DNA from: an uncultured Phocaeicola sp.
GTDB lineage: Bacteria > Bacteroidota > Bacteroidia > Bacteroidales > Bacteroidaceae
Length of the DNA: 17,491 bases
Reading direction: 5' to 3'
NCBI GenBank assembly: GCA_948566455.1
Contig: CAOYQO010000040.1
Coordinates: forward strand, 1-17,491
The notes beneath the pieces are model-generated. The model was given only the letters and a program-made list of their open reading frames with translations. It was not told the origin of the DNA and did no database searches. Shown one piece after another: positions 1-6,215 of this stretch (the first letter of the stretch is position 1; each line of letters begins with the position of its first letter). A program made the position numbers and the translations under genes.

Positions 1-406
1 ATACCCAACACCACTATCTGACCGAACTGTCGCATTTATAACTTGAACTCAGGTCCCCTTAAAGTTAGTCTCAATCTACTATCACTACTCTCACTTTCGA
101 AATAAATCGTTGATAGCTAAAATATTAGGTTTGAGTGAGGGTAAAGTTTGCGCGTGAGAGTAGGGGCTTACTCTCACGCGCAAATTTTACATTTCTATAT
201 CGTAACTTGTTCTGTCATACGTAGTATCCTATCGTATGATGCATATATCGGATGGATTTGTAATCTGATGTTTTTTAGCCTTTTTCCCCCGTGTAAACGA
301 TAAGATTGTCATAGTTGTTTGTTCTAATTATAAGGTATTAATTGGTTTTGTATAAGCCATGATTTTGTTTTCTCCTGAGGAATATCCAGTTCACTCTTAG
401 GAATAA
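1..406. other. Intergenic stretch without a recognisable gene
   Basis: No reading frame here looks like a real gene. The stretch contains one strong hairpin (141-190, listed separately) and a short 6-bp inverted repeat (CATACG/CGTATG near 217-240). A minus-strand ATG near position 38 would read off the left edge and cannot be judged. A 12-codon plus-strand tail ends at about 39 and could be the end of a gene outside the window, but is too short to call. Confidence 0.5.
141..190. repeat. Long hairpin, 22-bp stem with 6-nt loop
   Basis: The arms 141-162 and 169-190 are reverse complements over 22 positions, with one G-T wobble, and enclose a GGGGCT loop. The stem core is GC-rich (GCGCGTGAGAGTA). 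Neither side is followed by a clear T-run, so it is not a textbook intrinsic terminator, although such a stem may still end or protect transcripts. It lies beyond the last decayed rhs fragment and could mark the downstream edge of the minus-strand island. Confidence 0.7.
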
Positions 407-500
407 TTGGATGTCAACCTTGGTCAACAGGCCTGTCAACCTTGGTTAACAAGCCGATCAACCAAGGTTAACAGGCCGATCAACCAAGGTTGGCATCCAA
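407..500. repeat. 94-bp inverted block of four related ~23-bp units
   Basis: Four copies of a unit built around TCAACC(T/A)TGG or its mirror CAACCAAGG follow each other, two in one orientation and two in the other, separated by AGGCC/AAGCC/GGCCGA spacers. The outermost arms (407-423 and 484-500) match over 17 bp with one mismatch, and the inner units also pair, so the whole block can fold into one long imperfect hairpin. It sits about 65 bp beyond the left end of the rhs fossil. It may be an intergenic palindromic repeat family or a terminator. Reading frames crossing it are not believed to be real. Confidence 0.7.
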
Positions 501-565
501 TAAGACTTACTATAAAGTTATAAATGAGCAGGGTAAAGTCAAATGCTTCCCTGTCTGTTATTTGA

Positions 566-1451
566 AGTATCCATTACATGTCATCTTCCCAATGCCGCAT
601 CCATCATCTTCGCCTCATAATCATACCAATCCAGCCCATGCATCCTGTCCAACTCTTCCCGCTGTATTTATAGGGCTGTTTTCCCGAAGTTTCAGTATCT
701 ACCTCAAATACTCCTCCGAAAGAATAATAATGGTTCACCTGTTCTGTGTTCCACGACGTTCCGTTCAAACGCATCACCATCCGGTTATTTCCCTGATGAT
801 CTTTCAGGTAATAGTAAAATGTTGGAGTTGTCCCGCTCAGAGTGGCATATCCTTCTTCTGTGAGTACCTTGCTCAGACTTCCGTTTTCATAGATCACATT
901 TCCACAATAATCCACCGTATGGGTTTGTGAAATCTGATTTGCCGCATCTTTCCGGTTCCCATTGGTAAATTGCAGTGTTGCAGGCAAATTTAAAGGATTA
1001 TATTGGATTTTACTAATTTTTTTTTGTTATAATCCTGCTGCATATTTCCGTTGGAGTCATAGAGATATTCCGTTCCGCTTCCCTTGTTCTCATCTGTAAA
1101 GTTGAACACGCCGTTGTAGCATGGCGTGCTGTTTCCATCCGTGTATGTTGTAATCATCCGTAATGCTGTTGGCATTAGAACCATGATGTGACTTGCTTTT
1201 CAGTCTTCCAAGTTCGTCATAGGTGTTTGTTGCCAGTGTTATGGTATTGTTGCCTAACGTATAATTTACCGATGTGATACGCTCGGCGTGATCATAATTA
1301 TAAGTATAGTTCTCTTCTGTTGTATTTTTATTGGCTTTACTCTCATTGCTGGTCTGAACATGCTTCACAGTCTTGGGTCTTTCCTGTAAAAGTATAAGTG
1401 TTTTCCACAGCTTCGTATCCATCCAGGCTGCCAAGTGAGGCGGAAACCATT
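566..1451 (-). pseudogene. Decayed rhs core fragment (fossil 1)
   Basis: This stretch is a shortened copy of the 3' half of the intact rhs gene, same strand, matching 7553-8863 and 9437-9460 of this window at high identity. The Rhs-associated core is recognisable (YYYLKDHQGNNRMV, YSFGGVFEV, DYCGNVIYENGSL). Compared with the intact gene it has lost 93, 303, 53 and 573 bp. It also has single-base changes that shift the frame: a lost T in the run near 655, an expanded T run near 1015-1024 and an added T near 1378. The reading frame is therefore in three pieces. Homology stops at the VVDP end of the core, and no toxin tip remains on the left. It probably was the core of an older displaced cassette. 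It cannot make a working Rhs protein. Confidence 0.9.
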
Positions 1452-1496
1452 CATATTATTTAAAAAAGTCTGTAAAGCATTTTTGGAATTACATAT

Positions 1497-2039
1497 CTAT
1501 TGTCGATTGAAAATTTGTCCATCCCTATATTCATACCACCAATACAAATCTTTATCCCCTCTATGATGAAATTCAAATTGGTACTTTTGGGGGGCAATAC
1601 AAGAAATTGTAGTAAAACGTCCTGTTTTGTGAAGGAGTATATTATATTCTACTGTATCTACATAGAAATTATATTCTTTGTAGCTAAAGACGCCTTGAGT
1701 CCACTCTCCGTAGTTATAGAAACGAGGACTATAAATAACACCAATTAAAATGTATGGATTAGGCGAGAACCTCTCCGTACCAGATATATAGTCTTTACAA
1801 GTATTGAAAGAAAAGGCTATTTTAGTTTTTAGTTCTTGATATTCAGGCCGGCTTTCTGCCTTCAATATGATGGAGTCAAGGACAGGAAATAATATTGTAT
1901 CCACCTCATAGATGTCCAGTCTTTTGGTTATATAATCCTTTTCCTTATAAGGTTTGAACTTTACAATGGTTTCGTAGGAATTACATCCCCATAGCACCAA
2001 AGATAATGAAATGATAAAAATATAGTTTAATTTATTCAT
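1497..2039 (-). CDS. Small lipoprotein of unknown function, possible orphan immunity protein
   Basis: This 180-aa protein starts with a lipoprotein signal (NKLNYIFIISLSLVLWGC; lipid Cys at about residue 19), so it should be anchored in the periplasm or outer membrane. The rest is a soluble region rich in aromatic and beta-forming residues (for example YNYGEWTQGVFSYKEYNFYV) ending in DGQIFNRQ. I do not recognise the family. It lies between an rhs fossil and other small immunity-like genes in a toxin-cassette array, and the lipoprotein directly behind the intact rhs gene is a structural parallel. This makes periplasmic immunity a reasonable guess, but it could equally be unrelated accessory cargo. 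The frame is intact. A perfect 18-bp hairpin separates it from the upstream gene. Confidence 0.7.
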   Translation of the reverse strand: MNKLNYIFIISLSLVLWGCNSYETIVKFKPYKEKDYITKRLDIYEVDTILFPVLDSIILKAESRPEYQELKTKIAFSFNTCKDYISGTERFSPNPYILIGVIYSPRFYNYGEWTQGVFSYKEYNFYVDTVEYNILLHKTGRFTTISCIAPQKYQFEFHHRGDKDLYWWYEYRDGQIFNRQ

Positions 2040-2071
2040 AATAATTCTCTGCTTATTTAGGTATATAATTA

Positions 2072-2109
2072 TATCAATACTTCGGTAAAAATTTACCGAA
2101 GTATTGATA
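2072..2109. terminator. Perfect 18-bp-stem hairpin between two minus-strand genes
   Basis: The arms 2072-2089 and 2092-2109 are exact reverse complements around a 2-nt centre and contain ACTTCGGTAAA. The hairpin begins 12 nt after the stop codon of the gene at 2121-2570 and about 33 nt before the ATG of the next gene at 2039. This is where a terminator or mRNA-stabilising stem for the upstream gene would lie. There is no strong T-run, so the terminator call is tentative, but the structure itself is certain. Confidence 0.55.
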
Positions 2110-2120
2110 GTTTATGTTGC

Positions 2121-2570
2121 TTAAATGAAACTACGCAGTCTCTCATGAATTCTCATTAATATATTATAAAAAGAATCGAAGGGGAAGGTTAAACGTTTAC
2201 TTGATACAATTATATTTAGTTCAATACTATCTCTCAACAAATAGCAAATAGCTACTTTCTTTTTCCGGTAATATAAATGTATCCACTTCTTGTCTTCATT
2301 TACTTCTTCTTTTATATGGAATTCATTTTTTATTATAATATTTTTGATATTAGTAGGAGCTAAATACAACTTAGTTTTGTATAAAACCTCACAGAAACGT
2401 TGAAGTTCTAAATGTTTCACTTCATTTACATTGCAATATATCTGAATCTCTAAATAGCCGTTTTCTTGATTTATTTCAGCATAAAAGTTATCATCTTTAG
2501 CTATTTCAGCAACTAAATATTCTCTGTCAAAAGGACTGACTATCGAAATTTCATATTTGTTATAAATCAT
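2121..2570 (-). CDS. Putative cytoplasmic immunity protein (orphan)
   Basis: This 149-aa protein has no signal peptide or membrane segment. Its N-terminal half carries a pattern (ISIVSPFDREYLVAEI, then AEINQENGYLEIQIY) that I associate with small stand-alone proteins often found next to Rhs and other polymorphic toxins; this is memory of a family pattern, not a search result. The second half is lysine-rich and beta-forming, ending MRIHERLRSFI. It starts 15 nt downstream of a 47-bp relic of the rhs core, the position an immunity gene takes behind a toxin gene. The partner toxin tip is gone, so it is an orphan, perhaps kept because neighbouring cells still deliver that toxin. The frame is intact. 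Confidence 0.65.
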   Translation of the reverse strand: MIYNKYEISIVSPFDREYLVAEIAKDDNFYAEINQENGYLEIQIYCNVNEVKHLELQRFCEVLYKTKLYLAPTNIKNIIIKNEFHIKEEVNEDKKWIHLYYRKKKVAICYLLRDSIELNIIVSSKRLTFPFDSFYNILMRIHERLRSFI

Positions 2571-2585
2571 ATTTTTTAATATTTT

Positions 2586-2632
2586 TACGTAATAGATTGG
2601 TTTTGTTCCGGGAAATTTCTTCTCTACGCATA
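2586..2632 (-). pseudogene. Micro-relic of rhs core (fossil 3)
   Basis: These 47 bp match 9313-9359 inside the intact rhs gene at 42 of 47 positions; four of the five differences are C-to-T. On the minus strand the relic still spells VEKKFPGTKPIYYV against VEKKIPGAEPVYYV in the intact protein. Beyond the match the next dozen bases look like a further skipped join to about 9371. It is far too short to function. It marks the position where an older rhs gene once stood directly upstream of the immunity-like gene at 2121-2570. Confidence 0.75.
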
Positions 2633-2694
2633 CGTAATAACATATACATCAAAAAACATATTCAGACTGTAAAGTGAAATAGATAGACCTTATT

Positions 2695-3237
2695 TTAAAT
2701 ACTATTGATGCCAGCCTCAAAGCATAAAGTAGCTAATAGATTATTTCCAACAATGGCTTTTCCCTTAATACTTTCCAGATACTTATTATTACTCACTATT
2801 TTTATGGCATACTCTTTTCTCATTTTAGTATAGTCTACATTCAAATATGGAGAATACCCCCAAATATAAAGCAAATTTAAAGAATCTATTCGGAAAGACT
2901 TTTCAAACATTCGTTCTATATCATTACAGGTTAAATCTAAGTAAAACTCACCCAAAGAAGATGCTATGTAAGCTGTATAAAACAAAAACTCAGGATCGTT
3001 TATATACTCTTCATCTTCAATAAAAATTTTAAAGGTAGAATTTAAATCCTTTAAATAGATCTGTTTAGTTTCTTTTGATATATCTGTTTCAACAATAGAA
3101 TACAAATACACATAGATTAGATTGATAAATGTATCTAATAAATCATTTTTTTCTAATATATTTCTTTTCAGTAAAGCAATAGAATATGCATAATTGCCAT
3201 TCTTAAAATAATCTTTTATCTTTTTTCTCCATTCCAT
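2695..3237 (-). CDS. Helical protein of unknown function, possible orphan immunity protein
   Basis: This 180-aa protein has no signal peptide and is rich in Leu, Ile, Tyr, Asp and Glu, with a pattern suggesting packed alpha-helices (YAYSIALLKRNILEKNDLLD, FLFYTAYIASSLGEFYLDL, DIERMFEKSFRIDSLNLLYI). Helical-repeat-like proteins of this size with a central 'tyrosine-glycosylation' style WGYSP turn are common in bacterial toxin islands, but I do not recognise a named family. It follows a degenerate stretch (3250-3445) that may hold the remains of a toxin tip and precedes an rhs micro-relic. A cytoplasmic immunity role is inferred from this position. The frame is intact and AT-rich, like its neighbours. 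Confidence 0.6.
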   Translation of the reverse strand: MEWRKKIKDYFKNGNYAYSIALLKRNILEKNDLLDTFINLIYVYLYSIVETDISKETKQIYLKDLNSTFKIFIEDEEYINDPEFLFYTAYIASSLGEFYLDLTCNDIERMFEKSFRIDSLNLLYIWGYSPYLNVDYTKMRKEYAIKIVSNNKYLESIKGKAIVGNNLLATLCFEAGINSI

Positions 3238-3249
3238 AATATAAAATAA

Positions 3250-3445
3250 TTAGTTATGGAAGAGCTGAATTAGCGTATATTAGCTCTCCAATAAGTTTTT
3301 TTGTTAACTTTGTTGATATTTATAGATAATAGCCATGCTAGCCCTACCGATTACCTTAGCGAAAATACCATATTTATCTATCTTTTTCATCATAAATCAA
3401 CCGTTCAACCATAAAAAAGAGACCAAAACCTCTATCACATACCAA
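3250..3445 (-). pseudogene. Degenerate coding stretch, possible remains of a toxin tip
   Basis: On the minus strand short open pieces follow each other in shifting frames: one reads KIDKYGIFAKVIGRASMAII, another ends KKLIGELIYANSALP and stops about 13 nt before the ATG at 3237. Together they look like a broken coding sequence ending just before an immunity-like gene, as expected for a decayed toxin tail. I cannot name a family, and the frame reconstruction is not unique, so this may be chance. The plus-strand reading frame over the same bases is not considered real. Confidence 0.3.
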
Positions 3446-3850
3446 TCAGCTATATATAAACATTGTCGCTATTTTGGGAAATCCCTCTTGGACTATTCCT
3501 CTAACTGTAATATTTGTACCACTTAAAGATAACTCTTTTATTTTATGCATTATATTCTTATTTATAAAAAGGTAGCCATCTTCTGCTTTTTTGGAATGTA
3601 CATAAACACTTCTTACTTGATGAATAGTATCAATATCCTAATGATCAATCCTCAAATCCGTTCTATCTAAATGAGAATAATATATATTATTAAAAATGTC
3701 AGGTATTAATTTTTGCTCTATATTGTCAATATAAAGCACTTGCTTATAGGAATTGTATATTTCATTTCCATGAGAGTTTATTTGAGCGTTTAGTTCATGA
3801 AAGTTACTCAAATGAACAAGGATTGCTGCTAAAAATATAAATTTCTTCAT
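3446..3850 (-). pseudogene. Secreted small protein with one in-frame amber codon, likely immunity gene
   Basis: The frame runs 135 codons from ATG at 3850 to TGA at 3446-3448, interrupted once by TAG at 3638-3640 (codon 71). The first part (70 aa) begins with a Sec signal peptide (KKFIFLAAILVHLSNFHELN-AQ). The part after the amber codon is 63 codons of ordinary-looking protein (DIDTIHQVRSVYVHSKKAED, later LSLSGTNITVRGIVQEGFPK). Such a long open continuation in the same frame suggests a once complete protein of about 134 aa. Its start lies one base after the stop of the frameshifted toxin tail at 3852-4116, so it is the best candidate for that toxin's immunity protein, acting in the periplasm. 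If the amber codon is read as stop, only a truncated 70-aa product is made. Confidence 0.7.
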
Positions 3851-3851
3851 T

Positions 3852-4116
3852 TTACTTATAATTAGTCCTAACTGTTTTACTATGGTTTAGACCAAAAGGC
3901 CTTATAGGAAGTCCTATAATTTTTCTTGCATAATTTTCATAATCAATGACCCCACCTCTAAAGTTTATATTTGAAATATTTCGTTCATCTATCTCATGAA
4001 AAAGAGTAGATGTTGTATTTTGTACAACATTTATTTATAGTTTCTACACTTGGAGCAATGACGATTGTGTTATCTATTTTAGAAAACATACTTACTATTT
4101 CGGTTAATACTATCAT
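3852..4116 (-). pseudogene. Frameshifted toxin C-terminal fragment, metallopeptidase-like
   Basis: On the minus strand an ATG near 4116 opens MIVLTEIVSMFSKIDNTIVI and continues to SVETINK. One extra T near 4032 then breaks the frame, and removing it joins smoothly to VVQNTTSTLFHEIDERNIS and on to DYENYARKIIGLPIRPFGL, ending TVRTNYK with TAA at 3852-3854. The HE pair followed later by a Glu/Tyr-Glu-Asn and GLPxR pattern resembles zincin-type effector tails found on Rhs proteins, though the usual second His is not seen. The fragment has no rhs core in front of it and may only be the last ~88 residues of a larger tip. The following gene begins one base after its stop, the normal toxin-immunity arrangement. 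The frame and relation are well supported; the enzymatic class is a guess. Confidence 0.6.
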
Positions 4117-4148
4117 TGTTCTTATTTATTTTCTGTCCTCCAAAACTA

Positions 4149-4823
4149 CTATTTACTCTTAATAAAAATATCTCCTTTCCAATTTATCGAATTTCCACAT
4201 ACTCTCGCGTATTCACCTTGTATGAAAAAACGTTCAAAGAAGGTATCGTTTATAGCCGGAAGATAGATGTGAATAACATTTTTATCATTATCAAATTTTA
4301 TTTCTTGAAGTGGATCATATTGTATAATACCAAAACATACACTTCCAAATATAGGCATCGGAGATTCTTTTAAATAAATTATATAACTAAAGGCTTGAGT
4401 CTGTTCAGGCTATGTTAAGGACTTATTGTGAGATGAATATTTTAAATTAAAATACTTCAATTCATCAGTTATAACTTCTATTTCCACTTTTCGTTGACAA
4501 GGAAAATCGAAAATAACTTGCTTCTTATATACAAGAGTTGCATCATATTCTTGAACGATTTGCATACTTTTCCTGACAATGTCAACTGGATGTTCAGAAT
4601 TTAGTTCTATGAAATTATCACCAATCCTTTTTATTGAACATTTAGCCAGAGTATCATTTTCAAAAGCAAGATGTGTGCCTTGAGCAATAACGAAATAAAA
4701 AGTAGTATCGACTATTGCAATTTCAAAGGTAGCATTATTAAAATAACTTCCCTCCAATTTCGTTTGTGCAAATATTGTTGGTATACAATGGAGAAATGTT
4801 AAAATTATATAGATTGTTTTCAT
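4149..4823 (-). pseudogene. Secreted protein with one in-frame amber codon, possible immunity gene
   Basis: The frame runs 225 codons from ATG at 4823 to TAG at 4149-4151, interrupted by a single TAG at 4410-4412 (codon 138). The N-terminus is a Sec signal peptide (MKTIYIILTFLHCIPTIFAQ). The mature part looks beta-rich (FEIAIVDTTFYFVIAQGTHL). After the amber codon the same frame continues for 86 codons, through FSYIIYLKESPMPIFG and YDPLQEIKF to NSINWKGDIFIKSK. The two open pieces, of 137 and 86 codons, are therefore best read as one broken gene. I do not recognise the family. It sits in the toxin/immunity array, with an IS element inserted 16 bp upstream of its ATG that separates it from the rhs fossil at 5714-5869. 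Confidence 0.7.
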
Positions 4824-4839
4824 CTCATTATTTTTTTTA

Positions 4840-5659
4840 GAAGCTGTTTAAAAATGAATTAAAATAATTGCGATGTAAGTGTTCATTATATTGAATATCA
4901 GTAGGCTAATTGATGTGTTATTTGTAACTTTATGGTTACTAGGACATTAAGTTATGGAACAATAATCAACCAACCTCACTGATAAACAGTGGCAATTTAT
5001 AGAAAAAATAGTGAATACACAAAAGAGAAGACGAAAATATTCTATTCGTGGCATTTTTGATGCCATTCTCTACTTGCTCAGAACAGGTTGTCAATGGCGT
5101 ATGCTCCCCGCCAATTTTGCACCTTGGCAGAGTGTATACTACTATTTCAGTAAATGGAAGAATGAAGGTATGATAGAAGAACTGCCAGACATCCTTCATT
5201 CTAATGTACGCAAACAATTAGGAAAGGCTGCAAGCCCGAGTTTAGGAATTATTGACTCGAGAAGTGTGAAGACTTTCCATCATGTTGATTCCGATAGAGG
5301 GATTGATGGTAACAAAAAGATTAAAGGGCGCTTCACTGGTTGTTGATAATCTCGCGTTCAAATTTCCACGTTTGATCAAAATCCTCGCTGACGGAGGATA
5401 CGGAGGAACTCTTGCTGATTGGATAATGGATAAATTCGGATGGGAACTAGAGGTCGTTCTACGACCTGATGAATGCCCGTCAAAATTTCAAGTTTTACCC
5501 AAACGCTGGATTGTGGAAAGAAGTTTTGCATGGCTTGAAAACTTCAGAAGGCTTACGATTGACTACGAGTTCCATGCAGATACAGCGGTGGCTATGGTGC
5601 AATTGGCGTTCTGTAAAATCATGCTTAATAAATATTTCGATTAATTTTTAAACAACTTC
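4840..5659 (+). mobile_element. Decayed IS5-family insertion sequence
   Basis: The ends carry matching 16-bp inverted repeats, GAAGCTGTTTAAAAAT at 4840-4855 and its complement at 5644-5659, identical at 15 of 16 positions. TTA flanks both ends (4837-4839 and 5660-5662), fitting the 3-bp TNA target duplication of some IS5 subgroups. The 820-bp length is short for this family because the transposase gene inside has lost sequence. The element lies opposite in direction to the surrounding minus-strand genes and directly upstream of the gene starting at 4823. Confidence 0.85.
4954..5644 (+). pseudogene. IS5-family transposase, broken
   Basis: The likely original start ATG at 4954 is followed after three codons by TAA (4963-4965). 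The frame then continues through NLTDKQWQFIEKIVNTQKRR, the helix-turn-helix region FDAILYLLRTGCQWRMLP and the first catalytic Asp in GIIDSRSVKTFHHVDSDRG. Around 5325-5345 the frame shifts after KKIKGR, and about 30 residues usual for the family are missing before FKFPRLIKILADGGYGG, which holds the second catalytic Asp. WIVERSFAWLENFRRLT carries the catalytic Glu, and the protein ends CKIMLNKYFD. All three DDE residues can be seen, but the premature stop, frameshift and deletions make an active enzyme very unlikely. Confidence 0.85.
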
Positions 5660-5713
5660 TTAATGATGCTATTTTATTATCTATCTTTTCCTTTAGTCGT
5701 TCCGCTTCTTTGA

Positions 5714-5869
5714 CATCATCCCATAGGCGGAAGATGAATTCTTTCCGCTACGTTTCAGTCCTAGAATATTCCCATTCCTGTCATATCCGGCATTCGTCAT
5801 CCGGTTTAGGTGGCTATAGGTGAACTTATATCCTCTTGTGGTTTCGGCATCTGCTTTCTTGGTCATACT
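5714..5869 (-). pseudogene. Decayed rhs core fragment (fossil 2)
   Basis: About 155 bp match 8268-8489 of the intact rhs gene on the same strand, with 60 bp missing. In the intact gene the missing part is bounded by the direct repeat CATATCCGG (8337-8345 and 8397-8405), and the fossil keeps one copy. The left boundary is at the codons for SSAYGM. The next 54 bp up to the IS (5660-5713) have no match in the intact rhs, but read open on the minus strand as DVKEAERLKEKIDNKIASL, perhaps the remains of the tip or an unrelated scrap. The fragment lies between the live toxin-immunity pair and the IS. Confidence 0.85.
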
Positions 5870-5873
5870 ATAT

Positions 5874-5899
5874 CAATATCATATTTGATATTGTTTTTT
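5874..5899 (+). terminator. Weak AT-rich hairpin followed by T-run
   Basis: CAATATCA (5874-5881) and TGATATTG (5886-5893) pair around a TATT loop and are followed by six T. On the plus strand this has the form of a weak intrinsic terminator, but no plus-strand gene ends nearby. On the minus strand it lies about 100 nt beyond the small frame ending at 5994. The stem has little GC, so the call is tentative. Confidence 0.3.
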
Positions 5900-5993
5900 A
5901 TAAGATTAGCAATGAATGGATTACATACCCTCTTTATAGTAAAGCCCGATACTACCTGAATAATGGAAATAAAAGAAAAATTGTTTATTGAAA

Positions 5994-6215
5994 TCATATA
6001 TAAGATGTCCGTATGGAGCTTATCCCTTTTATGAGACAATCCAGCGCAATAGATAGGTAGGAATTCCAGTCATTACGTATACAGCTACCGGAATCTCCCT
6101 GCACTATATCAGACTTTTCTAACATGATTAAATAGTTCGCAGTCTCCTTAGATAAGTATTGAGGACTATAACAATATGTCAATTTGCTTTTTACTCTGAT
6201 TGTTATGATACCCAC
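5994..6215 (-). CDS. Small open frame overlapping the immunity gene
   Basis: This 73-codon frame (MGIITIRVKSKLTYCYSPQY to GISSIRTSYI) starts 13 nt inside the 3' end of the lipoprotein gene and ends with TGA at 5994. It has no signal peptide and I recognise no family; the short GDSGSC string is not evidence of a protease at this length. A run of nine A on the minus strand (6223-6231) lies just upstream, so a +1 slip there would fuse this frame to the lipoprotein. It may be a small translationally coupled gene, the tail of an older immunity gene, or chance. Confidence 0.35.
   Translation of the reverse strand: MGIITIRVKSKLTYCYSPQYLSKETANYLIMLEKSDIVQGDSGSCIRNDWNSYLSIALDCLIKGISSIRTSYI

Noticed and set aside
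1..39. Possible gene edges at the left border
   Set aside because: A 12-codon tail on one strand and a 12-codon start on the other are too short to support.
407..500. CRISPR-like short repeats
   Set aside because: Only four units, in mixed orientation, with spacers that are short and alike; no cas genes nearby.
490..930. 146-codon plus-strand frame
   Set aside because: It starts inside the palindromic repeat block and runs antisense over the rhs fossil; its composition is that of the antisense strand.
3335..3526. 63-codon plus-strand frame
   Set aside because: It is antisense to the amber-interrupted gene tail and the degenerate stretch and shows no protein-like features.
3638..4412. Genome-wide amber reassignment explaining both TAG codons
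   Set aside because: TAG is also used as the normal stop at 4149-4151, and neighbouring toxin and IS genes are broken by other means, so decay is simpler.
5994..6215. Trypsin-like protease from the GDSGSC string
   Set aside because: The frame is only 73 codons and lacks the His and Asp regions of the family.
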